Shown here one piece after another: positions 26,738 through 36,280 of a DNA stretch of 64,000 bases (positions are counted from its first letter, which is position 1; every line of letters starts with the position of its first letter). The notes below the pieces were generated by a model. That model was not told the DNA's origin. It ran no database searches and saw only the letters and a program-made list of their open reading frames with translations. The translations under genes and the position numbers were made by a program. Source of the stretch: an uncultured Alphaproteobacteria bacterium (GTDB lineage: Bacteria > Pseudomonadota > Alphaproteobacteria > CAAGCB01 > CAG-977); the NCBI GenBank assembly GCA_934277945.1, contig CAKQWA010000011.1:6295-70294 (forward strand). Reading direction: 5' to 3'.

Positions 26738-27757
26738 GTGCGAACCGCAGCCCGTGCCGGTTTTGCGTCCGATGCTTTCAATCGTCTTTTCAATGTTTTT
26801 GCGCGCGATTGCCGCCACGTCGTTCACGCCCGCCTTGTTCGGATACAGCGCGTAAGCGGCGCGATGCCCTCCCTGCGCGACGTTCAGCATGACGACGTTC
26901 GCCCCGCTTTGCAACGCTTTGACGCGTCCGTTCGGCGACAGCGTTTCCATTGCCGTCGTCGCGGGAATGTTGATATCCGGCAGTAAAATCCGCGTCAACG
27001 CCATGGTGCGCAGGGACAACTCGAATCCCGTCGCTTTGCAGTCTTTCAGCGGCGTGTCGGGATGCGGAATGAAAGGACCGATGCCCGCCATGTCCACGCC
27101 GATGCGCTTTAAAAACAAGATGTCGCGCGCGACGCTTTCCACGCTTTGATCCGGCAAGCCGACCAGACAGCCGGAGCCGACTTCGTAGCCGAGCGTTTTC
27201 AAATCGTCCAAGCATTGCTTGCGCCGCTCCCAGCTCATCTGCGGGTCGAGCGCGGCGTACAAAGCCTTGTCCGTAGTTTCAATGCGCAGTAAATATCTGT
27301 CCGCGCCCGCCTGTTTGTACGCACGGTACTCCTCGAAACTCTTTTCGCCGACGCTTAACGTTATGGCGACGTCCAAAGCCTTGATGCGCCGCAGAACGCC
27401 GCACAAATCGTCGACAGACAGCGTGCCGCTTTCGCCCGACTGCATGACGACCGTGCCGTATCCCAACGCTTTGGCGTTGCGCGCGGACTCGACGATTTCA
27501 TCGGGCGACAAGCAAAAGCGTTCGACGTTCGGATTGCCGCGCCGGATGCCGCAATACAGGCAGTTGTTTTGGCAGATGTTTGAAAATTCTATCAATCCGC
27601 GCAGATGAATGTCATCGCCGACGTTGCGCTTTCTGACCGCGTCCGCCGCGCGAAAAACCGCTTCGCCGTCGCCGCACGTCAACAGAAAAACCAGTTCGTC
27701 TTCGGTCAAATCGGCGGTTTTCAAGCCTTTTTCAAGCAAAGATTCCGTTTGGGTCAT
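26726..27757 (-). CDS. hydE: [FeFe] hydrogenase H-cluster radical SAM maturase HydE
   Basis: Radical SAM enzyme that makes part of the diiron subcluster of HydA. The 343 residues carry the CX3CX2C motif in ICQNNCLYCGIRRGN, the HydE blocks VVMQSGESG and GSGCLVGLPDQSVESVARDI, and GPFIPHPDTPL. It follows the flavoprotein gene by 26 bp on the same strand and is 18 kb from hydA. HydF and HydG are outside the window. Confidence 0.92.
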   Translation of the reverse strand: MTQTESLLEKGLKTADLTEDELVFLLTCGDGEAVFRAADAVRKRNVGDDIHLRGLIEFSNICQNNCLYCGIRRGNPNVERFCLSPDEIVESARNAKALGYGTVVMQSGESGTLSVDDLCGVLRRIKALDVAITLSVGEKSFEEYRAYKQAGADRYLLRIETTDKALYAALDPQMSWERRKQCLDDLKTLGYEVGSGCLVGLPDQSVESVARDILFLKRIGVDMAGIGPFIPHPDTPLKDCKATGFELSLRTMALTRILLPDINIPATTAMETLSPNGRVKALQSGANVVMLNVAQGGHRAAYALYPNKAGVNDVAAIARKNIEKTIESIGRKTGTGCGSHKKA

Positions 27758-27783
27758 TCAAGTTTTTCCTTTCAAAACGCGAA

Positions 27784-28971
27784 TTATTTTTGCGCGGCAG
27801 CCAAGCCCGCCGCCCGTCCGGACGCGAACGCCCAATGCAGATTGTATCCGCCGAGCATTCCCGTCACATCGACGCATTCGCCCGCGAAATACAGTCCGCT
27901 TATCGCGCGGCACTCCATTGTTTGCGACGACAAAGCCGACGTGTCGACGCCGCCTTTCGTCACTTCCGCCTTGTCGTATCCCGCCTGCGCGCGCGGCGTA
28001 AAAGCGTATTGCTTGATCATGGCGTCAACGGCGCGGAAAACTTTGTCGGACAAATCTCCGACGGGCAAAGAAACCGCCGCGTTTCGCGCAAAAGCCTCCG
28101 CCAACCGCTTGGGCAGAATGTCGGTCAATACGCTTGCCGGCAGACGCTTGGGATGCGCCGAGCGGGATTGCTTTAAAAAATCGAACACGTCGACGGACGG
28201 CGCGAAATCAATCCGCACAGCGTCTTGCGGCGCGCGGAAAAGCGACGCTTGAAGCACGGCGGGACCGCTGATTCCCGTATGCGTGAACAACAGCGCGCCC
28301 GACAGTTTCTTTTTGGCGAAAGACAGGGAAACATCGCACGAAACGCCCGACAATCCGCCGAAAAACGCGGCGTCTTTTTCATTAAAAAGCATCGGCGTCA
28401 GCGCGGGGGAAAGCGGCGCGACGGTCAATCCGAATTTTTGCGCCGCGCGAAAGGCGAAATCCGACGCGCCCGTCGAAGACACGGACAGCCCGCCCGTCGC
28501 AATCAGCAAACGCGCCGCCGTCAGCGTTTCGCCCTGCGTTGTCAGGGAAAATCCGCCGCAGGAAACGGCGATATCCGACACTTTGCGCCCGAACAGAAAT
28601 TTCGCGCCCGCGCCGGAGGCAAGGGACAACAGCAAATCGCGCACGGCTTTCGCGCTTGACGCAAAGTATTTGCCGTCCCGCTCCAACGTGTAGGAAAGAG
28701 CGTTGCGGCGGCAGAAATCCAGCACGTCGGCGACGGGCAGACGGGCAAGCGCGGATTTGCAGAAATGAGGATTTTGCGACACATACTTGTCGGCGGACAC
28801 GTTGGCGTTCGTGAAATTGCACCGCCCGCCGCCCGTGATTAAAAGTTTGCGGGCGGGTTCGGCTTGCGAATCGATCAGCGCGACGGATTTACCCGCGCGC
28901 AAAGCGGACAAAGCGGCGATCAACCCCGCGGCGCCCGCGCCGACAATCACAAAATCATAATCGAATTTCAT
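27784..28971 (-). CDS. HI0933-like flavoprotein (NAD(P)/FAD-dependent oxidoreductase)
   Basis: A 395-residue FAD protein of the HI0933/BaiN family, often annotated aminoacetone oxidase family. It has the dinucleotide site FVIVGAGAAGLIAALSAL at the N-terminus, KLLITGGGRCNFTNAN after it, and the C-terminal block GLYFAGECVDVTGMLGGYNLHWAFASG. MKFDYDFVIVG at 28971 is chosen over the upstream frame to 29061. Probable operon with hydE. Substrate not predictable. Confidence 0.85.
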   Translation of the reverse strand: MKFDYDFVIVGAGAAGLIAALSALRAGKSVALIDSQAEPARKLLITGGGRCNFTNANVSADKYVSQNPHFCKSALARLPVADVLDFCRRNALSYTLERDGKYFASSAKAVRDLLLSLASGAGAKFLFGRKVSDIAVSCGGFSLTTQGETLTAARLLIATGGLSVSSTGASDFAFRAAQKFGLTVAPLSPALTPMLFNEKDAAFFGGLSGVSCDVSLSFAKKKLSGALLFTHTGISGPAVLQASLFRAPQDAVRIDFAPSVDVFDFLKQSRSAHPKRLPASVLTDILPKRLAEAFARNAAVSLPVGDLSDKVFRAVDAMIKQYAFTPRAQAGYDKAEVTKGGVDTSALSSQTMECRAISGLYFAGECVDVTGMLGGYNLHWAFASGRAAGLAAAQK

Positions 28972-29043
28972 CGTATTTTCGCCCTTTACGCAAAGGGTTA
29001 TAGCGCACTTGCGAAATTTTGAACAGAAAAAAATGAAAAAGGC

Positions 29044-29072
29044 TTGACGAAACGTTTTCAAACGGTTATAAG
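29044..29072 (+). promoter_or_regulatory. Promoter of tRNA-Val
   Basis: TTGACG (29044-29049), 17 bp, TATAAG (29067-29072), 18 bp before the mature tRNA. Confidence 0.75.
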
Positions 29073-29090
29073 TCCGATTGACTTCTCATC

Positions 29091-29165
29091 GGGCACTTAG
29101 CTCAGCGGTAGAGCATCACCTTCACACGGTGGGGGTCACAGGTTCGATCCCTGTAGTGCCCACCA
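29091..29165 (+). tRNA. tRNA-Val (anticodon CAC), CCA encoded
   Basis: Acceptor GGGCACT / AGTGCCC, A discriminator, encoded CCA. Anticodon stem TCACC / GGTGG with loop TTCACAC; T arm ACAGG TTCGATC CCTGT. Confidence 0.95.
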
Positions 29166-29172
29166 TAAAAAT

Positions 29173-29251
29173 GGCGGAAACGTTAGGTTTCCGCCCTTTT
29201 TATTTTCAATCCGTCAAACATAAAAAATCCGTCCAATATTGGACGGATTTT
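29173..29251 (+). terminator. Two tandem terminators after tRNA-Val
   Basis: First hairpin GGCGGAAAC / GTTTCCGCC then a T run (29173-29203). The second (29224-29251) is a perfect 28-bp palindrome ending in TTTT on both strands, so it may also act on minus-strand transcripts. Confidence 0.75.
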
Positions 29252-29394
29252 CTGGTTTTTATCAATGAGCCTTAACGCGCGGCGTTCAACCGGACGACGC
29301 AAGTTTTAGGCGGAATTGCGAATCCCGTAGCACCCGCCCCCTTAACGAATCAAGCCGACAGGCGCGGCTTATCGCCGTCGGCAAACGGCAAGGG

Positions 29395-31104
29395 CTATTT
29401 GTCTTTCGTCTTGCGCTTTTTATCTCGGATTTTCTTTATTTTTCCGCCGATGCGCTCTTTAACGCCCTTGACGGCTTTCTTGGCGCTGTCCTTTTTGGTT
29501 TCCAGCGCCTGTTCGTAGGACGAGCAGACGTTTCTGATTTTCGTGCGCAGGAACACCAAGAAGCGTTTTTGCCGCCAACTCCGTTTCGCCAATTCGATCA
29601 GCGCCGCCGCCACCTGCTTTTTATTCGCGTCGCGGCTGACTTCGACCTTTGCCAGAAACAGCAGGGAAATGCCCGCGAAAACAATTGAAAACAAAAAGAA
29701 AAATCCCCAATAAGTGACGGTCATCGTTTTAAACGCCAGATTTTCGGACGCCGTTTTCCATTGCACGATGACGGACAATTCGATGTGTTTGAAGAAATCC
29801 GCCCACAGACCGCCGATAATGGGGGCGAAGCCCGCGCTTAAAGCGTTCAGCGTGTTGCTTGCCGCCTGATACGTTCCCATTTTCGTTTTCGCGGGCGCAA
29901 GGCTCAACGCCAGATTGTAGGTCGACACGTTCACGCCGGACGTCGCCACGCCCAGCAGGGCGTACACCAGAATCAGCATCGGCACGCTGACGAAATAATC
30001 GGCGCCCACGGGGATGCACAGCCACAAAAACACCGCGAGCATATACAGCGAGGCGGACAATCGCAAAACGGATTTGTAATTGAATTCTTTGGCGGTCGTT
30101 TCCCACAGCGACATGAAGCAAAAGCCCGTGAACTGACTCAGCACGACCATGCCGATGACGAACACCAGCGGAAAGCCCATGACGTTCAGCAAAACCACGG
30201 CGAAGAACGGAGAAATCAGGTTCACGCCGAAATTGAACAGGCAGAAGAAAATCATCAGTCGGCGGAAATTCAAATTTTTGAACGGTTCTTTGATTTTCAG
30301 GGAAAATTTCTTCAAGTCGCGCCAGCGGTCTTTGATTTCCTGCCTGATTTCGTCGCCCAGATGATCCGCCGCCGCGTCGTCGTCCCTCGGCGCCATTTCC
30401 TTGTCCGTCACCCTGTACACGCAGTACATGGCGTACCCCGCCGCCAAGCCCGCCGCCAGATACAAAAGCGGATACGCCATGACGGGATTTTTCGGAAACA
30501 CCCATTCGCCCGCGTCGACAATCAGCGCGCCGGCAAGATTGCACAAAATGACGGCGACGGTCATTTGCTTCAAGCGCGACACATAATACTTGCTATGCAG
30601 TCGCCAAGGCACATAATCGCGCATCCACGAATTCCACACGCACACGACGGAAGCGGCGCAGAAAAAGCGCAGGAACACGCACAAAAACAATCCCCAAGCG
30701 GTCGCTTCCGACGGTTTGAAGAACACGAAAGACGCCATCAGCAAAAGAAGCGGGAAATTGCACGCGCCGAAAAACAGCGTCAGAATTTTGCGCTTCCGGT
30801 ATTTTTCAATCATGAACGTGACGGGCGTTTGCGCGACGTTCGCCAGAAAAGGCACCGCCGCCAGCAGACCGATGATCAGGTTGTTTGCGCCCAGCACCAA
30901 AGCGTACGCCGTTAAAAAAGAGCCCGTCGTCCACGTCTGGATGATTTGCGAATAGCATCCCTCGCGCACGGCGTAGGTCATTTCGTCGCGGATAATCGCC
31001 ACGGGGATTTTCTTTTGCGGCGTCACGGCGTTGTGCCACGCGTCGCCGCATTTTTGCGAATAAGAGCGGAGCGAAGCCGCTATTTTTTGAAAAAATCCCC
31101 TCAA
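29395..31104 (-). CDS. Major facilitator superfamily transporter
   Basis: A 569-residue polytopic carrier with about 12 membrane segments in two bundles separated by a charged cytosolic loop (about 225-270). The C-terminal 80 residues are very Lys/Arg-rich (KKIRDKKRKTKDK). The start is TTG at 31104, supported by GGAGG six bases upstream and by lack of an in-frame ATG with a ribosome site. It follows the DUF805 gene by 10 bp. Substrate unknown. Confidence 0.8.
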   Translation of the reverse strand: MRGFFQKIAASLRSYSQKCGDAWHNAVTPQKKIPVAIIRDEMTYAVREGCYSQIIQTWTTGSFLTAYALVLGANNLIIGLLAAVPFLANVAQTPVTFMIEKYRKRKILTLFFGACNFPLLLLMASFVFFKPSEATAWGLFLCVFLRFFCAASVVCVWNSWMRDYVPWRLHSKYYVSRLKQMTVAVILCNLAGALIVDAGEWVFPKNPVMAYPLLYLAAGLAAGYAMYCVYRVTDKEMAPRDDDAAADHLGDEIRQEIKDRWRDLKKFSLKIKEPFKNLNFRRLMIFFCLFNFGVNLISPFFAVVLLNVMGFPLVFVIGMVVLSQFTGFCFMSLWETTAKEFNYKSVLRLSASLYMLAVFLWLCIPVGADYFVSVPMLILVYALLGVATSGVNVSTYNLALSLAPAKTKMGTYQAASNTLNALSAGFAPIIGGLWADFFKHIELSVIVQWKTASENLAFKTMTVTYWGFFFLFSIVFAGISLLFLAKVEVSRDANKKQVAAALIELAKRSWRQKRFLVFLRTKIRNVCSSYEQALETKKDSAKKAVKGVKERIGGKIKKIRDKKRKTKDK

Positions 31105-31114
31105 CGTCAGCCTC

Positions 31115-31747
31115 CTAGACGGACGGTTCGCCGTATTCGTTCGCGCCCGCGTCGCCTTTTTTCACCAGCAGATAGAAAGAGTACGCCGCCACGAAGACAA
31201 AGACCAGCGCCAGCGCCAGAATACCCGCGCCCGACGACGCGCCGCCCGAAGCCGCTACGACAATTCCCGCGTAAACGCCCAGAACGACGCCCGAAAACAA
31301 CGGCGCGAACATCCACAATCCCGAATGGTTCGTGTCGTGACAGCGGCGAAAGCCCGCCGCCAGCATCGGAAAGAAAAACGCGATGGAGTACAGTCCGTAC
31401 AGACTGCCGCTCGCGCCCGACGCGCCGTCAATCACGCCCAAAACGCAACAAATGATGAAATTGACAAGCACGATGCTCCAATACTCGCCGCGCGACGCTC
31501 TGCCGCTGAAACCGAAATAGCGTTTCCAGCAATTCGTATAGTGCTGAAAAATGCCCGTTTTTCGACCGGAGGGATTCTTTGCGCGCGCCGAAAATTCCGA
31601 AACGTTTCCGCCGTCGTCGAACGCGCGAGATTTTTCAATCACGTCCGAACCGTCAAGCAGTTTCTTTTTTTCCTGTTCAAATTCTTCCTGCGTTAAAATG
31701 CCTCTGTCGCGCAGAGCCGCCAGTTTTTCCAATTCGTCCGCTTTCAT
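31115..31747 (-). CDS. SHOCT-DUF805 membrane protein
   Basis: In 210 residues an N-terminal SHOCT motif (KLAALRDRGILTQEEFEQEKKKLL) precedes a DUF805 domain with four membrane segments, beginning FGFSGRASRGEYWS and containing GFRRCHDTNHSGLW. The role of DUF805 proteins is unknown. It lies between an NlpD-like gene and the MFS gene, all on one strand. Confidence 0.8.
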   Translation of the reverse strand: MKADELEKLAALRDRGILTQEEFEQEKKKLLDGSDVIEKSRAFDDGGNVSEFSARAKNPSGRKTGIFQHYTNCWKRYFGFSGRASRGEYWSIVLVNFIICCVLGVIDGASGASGSLYGLYSIAFFFPMLAAGFRRCHDTNHSGLWMFAPLFSGVVLGVYAGIVVAASGGASSGAGILALALVFVFVAAYSFYLLVKKGDAGANEYGEPSV

Positions 31748-31760
31748 GAAAACCCCTTTC

Positions 31761-32735
31761 CTACAATGTCAAATAATCGCGCGGATTCACCGCTTTCGTG
31801 CCTTTGCGGATTTCAAAGTGCAGTTGCGGTTCGGTCGCGCTTCCCGTTTTGCCCGCTTTGGCGACAACCTCGCCGCGCTTGACCGTCTGCCCGCGTTTGA
31901 CCAGCAAATCCCTGTTGTGCGCGTACGCCGTCACCCAGCCGTCCGCGTGCTTGATTAAAAGCAAATTGCCGAAGCCTTTCAATTCGTTGCCGGCATAGGC
32001 GACAATGCCGTTTTCCGCCGCTTTGACGGGCGTGCCCGCCGCCACTTTGATGTTCATGCCGTCGTTGTGCCTGCCGCCCCCCGCCGTGCCGAATTCGGCG
32101 GTCACCCTGCCCTTGACGGGCCAAGCGAAGCGTCCGGCGGAACGCGACGGCGGCGTCGGCAGTTTTATCGCGCTTTTCGATTTCGCCGTTTTGCGCGGCT
32201 GTTTATACGCCGTTTTCTGCGCGCCGGACGTTTTTTTCGGCGACGGCGCGGCGGCGACCTTGTACGACGCGCGCACGACCGCCCCCGGAAGCGTCAAAAT
32301 CTGCCCCTCGATAATGGCGTAGGGGAAATGAATGTTGTTCTGACGGGCCAGCGTGCTCATGTCCACGCCGTAACGCCTAGAAATGCTGTACACGGTGTCG
32401 CCCTTGACGACCGTGTGCGTCGCGACGGGCGGCAGGCGCAGCCTCTGCCCCAAAGAAAGCGTGTACGGCGCGCTCAACCCGTTGATTTCAATCATGGCGC
32501 GAATGGGAACGCCGTATCTTCTGGACAGCGAATAAACGGTGTCGCCGCGTTTGACGATGACGCCGGTGTCGTCGTTTTTGACGGTTTTCGCCGTCGTCGC
32601 CGTCACGGTGCGGCGGGAATTCGCGTAACTCGTCTGGCTTTTGATGCGCGCGTGGTACGCGGGCACGGAATAGCCGCACCCCGACAATATCGCCAGAGCC
32701 GCCAAAACCGCCGTTCGTCCTTTAAAAAAGCGCAC
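31761..32735 (-). CDS. NlpD-like lipoprotein: two LysM domains and a degenerate M23 (LytM) domain
   Basis: Probable envelope lipoprotein that binds peptidoglycan and activates amidases at septation. From the GTG at 32735: signal sequence with lipobox LSGC, two LysM repeats (VKRGDTVYSLSRRYGV and VKGDTVYSISRRYGVD), a basic linker, and a LytM domain at the C-terminus. In that domain the metal motif reads HNDGMN instead of HxxGxD, and the HxH motif reads QLHFEIR, so Zn binding is probably lost, as in E. coli NlpD. The frame also allows a GTG at 32759; the downstream GTG is chosen because AAAGG precedes it and it gives a better signal peptide. Confidence 0.8.
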   Translation of the reverse strand: MRFFKGRTAVLAALAILSGCGYSVPAYHARIKSQTSYANSRRTVTATTAKTVKNDDTGVIVKRGDTVYSLSRRYGVPIRAMIEINGLSAPYTLSLGQRLRLPPVATHTVVKGDTVYSISRRYGVDMSTLARQNNIHFPYAIIEGQILTLPGAVVRASYKVAAAPSPKKTSGAQKTAYKQPRKTAKSKSAIKLPTPPSRSAGRFAWPVKGRVTAEFGTAGGGRHNDGMNIKVAAGTPVKAAENGIVAYAGNELKGFGNLLLIKHADGWVTAYAHNRDLLVKRGQTVKRGEVVAKAGKTGSATEPQLHFEIRKGTKAVNPRDYLTL

Positions 32736-32847
32736 TTTGCCACAACCTTTCGTCAACACGGATACATTGTAAATAAATTACACGCGGATTTCATTATAAA
32801 AAGTTAAAAAATCACGGCTTTTTTTGCCGTTTTTATCGAAAAAATCT

Positions 32848-32875
32848 TTGTTTTTCCGTCCAAATACGCTATACT
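32848..32875 (+). promoter_or_regulatory. Promoter candidate of pepN
   Basis: TTGTTT (32848-32853), 16 bp, TATACT (32870-32875), 33 bp before the chosen ATG. Confidence 0.5.
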
Positions 32876-32908
32876 GTGCGCGAATTTTTGAATGAAAGGC
32901 TTTTTTCA

Positions 32909-35680
32909 ATGTCCGACAACACGCCCAAAACGGTTTATGCGAAAGATTACAAACGCCCCGATTACCAGATCGACCACGTCGACATGACGTTTGAACTGGA
33001 CTCCGAAAACACGAAAGCGACCGCCGAAATGCAGGTTCGCCGCGAAAACGGCGTCGCGGACGGCACTCCCATGTGGCTGGACGGCGACGAATTAACGCTG
33101 GCGGGGCTGGAAATCAACGGCAAGCCCGTTGACGAAAAGGATTACGTCCTGTCCGAAGAAGGCTTGATGCTGCTTAATCCGCCGAAAGATTTCACGCTGA
33201 CCGTGCGCACGGATTTGAACCCGAAAGCCAACACGAAATTGCAGGGATTGTACGAATCCGACGGCATTTTGTGCACGAAATGCGAAACGCACGGCTTCCG
33301 CCGTATCACGTTCTTCCCCGACCGCCCCGACGTCATGCCGACGTGGCGCACGACGCTGATTTCCGACAAGGAAAAACAGCCCGTTCTGGTGTCCAACGGC
33401 AACAAGGAATCCGTCGAGGAACTGCCCGACGGCAGACAAAAGCAGGTCTTTTTCGACCCCGTGCCGAAAGCGTGCTATCTGTACGCGGTCGTCGCCGGCA
33501 AACTCGATCAGCGGCAGGATCATTTCGTGACGCGTTCGGGGCGCGACGTGCAGTTGAACGTCTTTGTCGAAAAAGGCAAGGGCGACATGAGCGGCTACGC
33601 GATCGAATCTTTGAAAAAGGCGATGAAGTGGGACGAAGACACGTTCGGACGCGAATACGACCACGACGTGTTCAACATTGTCGCCGTGTCGAACTTCAAT
33701 TCGGGCGCGTGCGAAAACACGTCCCTGAACATCTTTAACGACAAGTACGTTCTGGTCGACGACAAGCGCGCGACGGACGCGGATTACGCCAGCGTCGAAA
33801 GCGTCGTCGGACACGAATACTTTCACAACTGGTCGGGCAACCGCGTGACCCTGCGCGACTGGTTCGATTTGACGCTGAAAGAAGGCTTGACCGTGTATCG
33901 CGATCAGGAATTTTCCTCCGATATGCGTTCGCGCGCCGTCAAGCGCATTGAAGACGCCGCCTCCCTGCGCGCCGGACAGTTCACGCAGGACGCGAGCCCT
34001 CTGGCGCACCCGATCCGTCCCGATTCCTATATTTCCGTGCGTTCCTTGTACACGGGCACCGTCTATAACAAGGGTGCGGAAGTCATTCGCATGATGGAGC
34101 GCATGGCGGGAAAGGAAGCCTTCCGCAAGGGCATGGATTTGTATTTCGAGCGCAACGACGGCAAAGCCGTGACCTGTCACGATTTCGTTCAGGCGATTTC
34201 CGACGGGACGGGACTGGATTTGCGCCAGTTTGAAAACACTTGGTATCATCAAGCCGGCACGCCGCAGGTCGACGCGAAAGGCGTGTACGATCCCGAAAAG
34301 AAAACGTACACTCTGACGCTTGCCCAGCACACGCCCGCCACCCCCGGACAGCCGATTAAAAAGCCGTTCGTCATTCCTTTGGAAACGGGATTGCTGGACA
34401 AAAACGGCAATGATATGCCCCTGCACGTCCAAGGGCAAAAAGACGCCGGAGAAACGTCCAAAGTGCTGGTGATGAACAAGCCCGAACAGACGTTCGTGTT
34501 TGAAAACGTCCCCGAAGAACCCGTGTTGTCGTGCAACCGCGGCTTTACCGCGCCGATTCACTTCAAAGCCGACTACACGCCCGAACAGCGCGGCTTGCTG
34601 ATGGCGAAAGATTCCGATTTGTTCAACCGCTGGGACGCGGGACAGCAATTCGCGACCGACATCATGCTGGACATGGTCAAAGACATTCAGGCGGGCAAAA
34701 CGCCCGTCGTGCCCAAGCCGTTCACGGAAGCCCTGCGCGGCTATCTGAACGACGAAAATCTGGACAAGGCGTTCATCGCCAAAGCGTTCGCCGTGCCGAC
34801 GGAGCGCGCGGTCGCGGAACGCATGGACACGGTTGACGTCGACGCGATTCATCAGGCGCGCGGACTGTTGCGCAAACAAATCGCGACCGAACTGCGCGAC
34901 GAACTGGCGCGCACCTACGCCGACAACGAAGTCAAGGGCGTTTACGTCCCCGACGCGCAGGATTCCGGCAAGCGCGCGGTGCGCAACATGGCGTTGGGCT
35001 ATTTGAGCATTGACGACGATTCCCTTGCGCTCAAACAATACTACAACGCGGCGCAGATGACGGACAAAGACGCCGCCGTGCGCTGTTTCGCTGGCAAAAA
35101 CACGCCCGAAGCGAAAGCCGTGATGGACGATTTCTATCAGACGTTCAAAAAGGATTCGCTGGTTGTCGACAAATGGCTGACCATGCAGGCGACGGCGGCT
35201 TCGCCCGACACGCTGGACACGGTCAAAAAATTGATGACGCACGAAAGTTTCTCGATGACGAATCCGAACAAGGTGCGCGCGCTGATCGGCGCGTTCGCCG
35301 CCAATCCGACGGTGTTCCACGCCAAAGACGGTTCCGGATACGACTTCATCGCCGAACAGACGATCGCGGTCGACAAAATCAATCCGCAAGTCGCGGCGAA
35401 TCTGCCCGTTGCTCTGGGTTCGTGGAAAAAGTACGACCCCGAACGTCAGGCGATGATGAAAGCGGCTTTGGAAAAAATCATCAACACGCCGAATCTGTCG
35501 CCGAACACCTATGAAATCGTGTCGAAATCGCTGGGAATCGAAAAAAAGCCCGACGTGTCGAAAGCGCGCGCTTTCCGCTCGGCGAAAGATACGCGGACGT
35601 TCAAAAGCGGCGCGAACGCGGGACAGGCTCCCGTCAACGCCGCCGTTATGAAAAAGGCGTTAAGCGCAAAAGGACGTTGA
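32909..35680 (+). CDS. pepN: Aminopeptidase N (M1 family)
   Basis: Zinc aminopeptidase for cytosolic peptide breakdown. The 923 residues contain the exopeptidase motif NSGACENTSL (GAMEN equivalent, with C for M), the zinc site VGHEYFHNWSGNRVT with the third ligand in KEGLTVYRDQEF, and the C-terminal helical DUF3458 domain of PepN. MSDNTPKTVYAKDY at 32909 is the family-like start; the upstream codons to 32876 overlap the promoter. Confidence 0.95.
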   Translation: MSDNTPKTVYAKDYKRPDYQIDHVDMTFELDSENTKATAEMQVRRENGVADGTPMWLDGDELTLAGLEINGKPVDEKDYVLSEEGLMLLNPPKDFTLTVRTDLNPKANTKLQGLYESDGILCTKCETHGFRRITFFPDRPDVMPTWRTTLISDKEKQPVLVSNGNKESVEELPDGRQKQVFFDPVPKACYLYAVVAGKLDQRQDHFVTRSGRDVQLNVFVEKGKGDMSGYAIESLKKAMKWDEDTFGREYDHDVFNIVAVSNFNSGACENTSLNIFNDKYVLVDDKRATDADYASVESVVGHEYFHNWSGNRVTLRDWFDLTLKEGLTVYRDQEFSSDMRSRAVKRIEDAASLRAGQFTQDASPLAHPIRPDSYISVRSLYTGTVYNKGAEVIRMMERMAGKEAFRKGMDLYFERNDGKAVTCHDFVQAISDGTGLDLRQFENTWYHQAGTPQVDAKGVYDPEKKTYTLTLAQHTPATPGQPIKKPFVIPLETGLLDKNGNDMPLHVQGQKDAGETSKVLVMNKPEQTFVFENVPEEPVLSCNRGFTAPIHFKADYTPEQRGLLMAKDSDLFNRWDAGQQFATDIMLDMVKDIQAGKTPVVPKPFTEALRGYLNDENLDKAFIAKAFAVPTERAVAERMDTVDVDAIHQARGLLRKQIATELRDELARTYADNEVKGVYVPDAQDSGKRAVRNMALGYLSIDDDSLALKQYYNAAQMTDKDAAVRCFAGKNTPEAKAVMDDFYQTFKKDSLVVDKWLTMQATAASPDTLDTVKKLMTHESFSMTNPNKVRALIGAFAANPTVFHAKDGSGYDFIAEQTIAVDKINPQVAANLPVALGSWKKYDPERQAMMKAALEKIINTPNLSPNTYEIVSKSLGIEKKPDVSKARAFRSAKDTRTFKSGANAGQAPVNAAVMKKALSAKGR

Positions 35681-35681
35681 A

Positions 35682-36206
35682 TTGACGAAAAGCACTGCTT
35701 TCCTGCTGTGTTTGGCTTGTCTGATCTTCGGATTCGTTTCGGGGCAGAACTCCATGACGGACGAAAAACCCGAAACGAACGCCGTCGCTTACGAAACGCT
35801 GCTGACGGATATGACGTCGGACGGACGGCGGATCATGCTGGACATGAAAGACGACCTTTTGCGTTCGGAAAGCCCGCTGATTGCGGACGCTTTTTTCGCC
35901 CAGACGCGCGCCTTGCGCCTGATGACGCAGACAATCCCCGACAAAGCCGCCGCGCACCATTCCCTGCGCGAATTTCGGGCTTCTTTGGACAAGGTGCGCC
36001 GTCACGCCGACGCCGCCCTGCTGGACGCGCTTGAAAAAATGCCGGCGACCGACCGCGACGTGTATTTAAAGCATCACTTGAAAAACAAAAAGTACCTGAT
36101 GAACATGCTGATCGTCCAGCCGCTGATGACGGACGTCAAAACCGTGAAAAAGGACGATCCGCGCCCGCGCGACCAAATTTTGCAATCCACAAAAATTTTC
36201 GATTGA
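35682..36206 (+). CDS. Hypothetical exported or membrane-anchored protein
   Basis: A 174-residue protein with TTG start one base after the pepN stop. An N-terminal hydrophobic segment (STAFLLCLACLIFGFVSG) is followed by a charged helical part, including ALRLMTQTIPDK and ALEKMPATDRDVYLKHHL, loosely like small periplasmic Spy/CpxP-type helical proteins. No family is recognised. Tight linkage suggests co-translation with pepN. Confidence 0.6.
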   Translation: MTKSTAFLLCLACLIFGFVSGQNSMTDEKPETNAVAYETLLTDMTSDGRRIMLDMKDDLLRSESPLIADAFFAQTRALRLMTQTIPDKAAAHHSLREFRASLDKVRRHADAALLDALEKMPATDRDVYLKHHLKNKKYLMNMLIVQPLMTDVKTVKKDDPRPRDQILQSTKIFD

Positions 36207-36216
36207 AAAAACGCGC

Positions 36217-36257
36217 AAAAAAAAACGGGCGGCTTTTGCAAGTCCCCGTTTTTTTTG
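36217..36257. terminator. Bidirectional terminator
   Basis: AACGGG / CCCGTT arms flanked by A9 and T9 runs, between convergent genes. Confidence 0.7.
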
Positions 36258-36280
36258 AAACCGCTTTACGAAAAAGCGCG

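Noticed and set aside
29078..29275. 65-residue ORF on the plus strand
   Set aside because: It runs through tRNA-Val; SSAVEHHLHTVG-type peptides are a common artefact of translating a tRNA gene.
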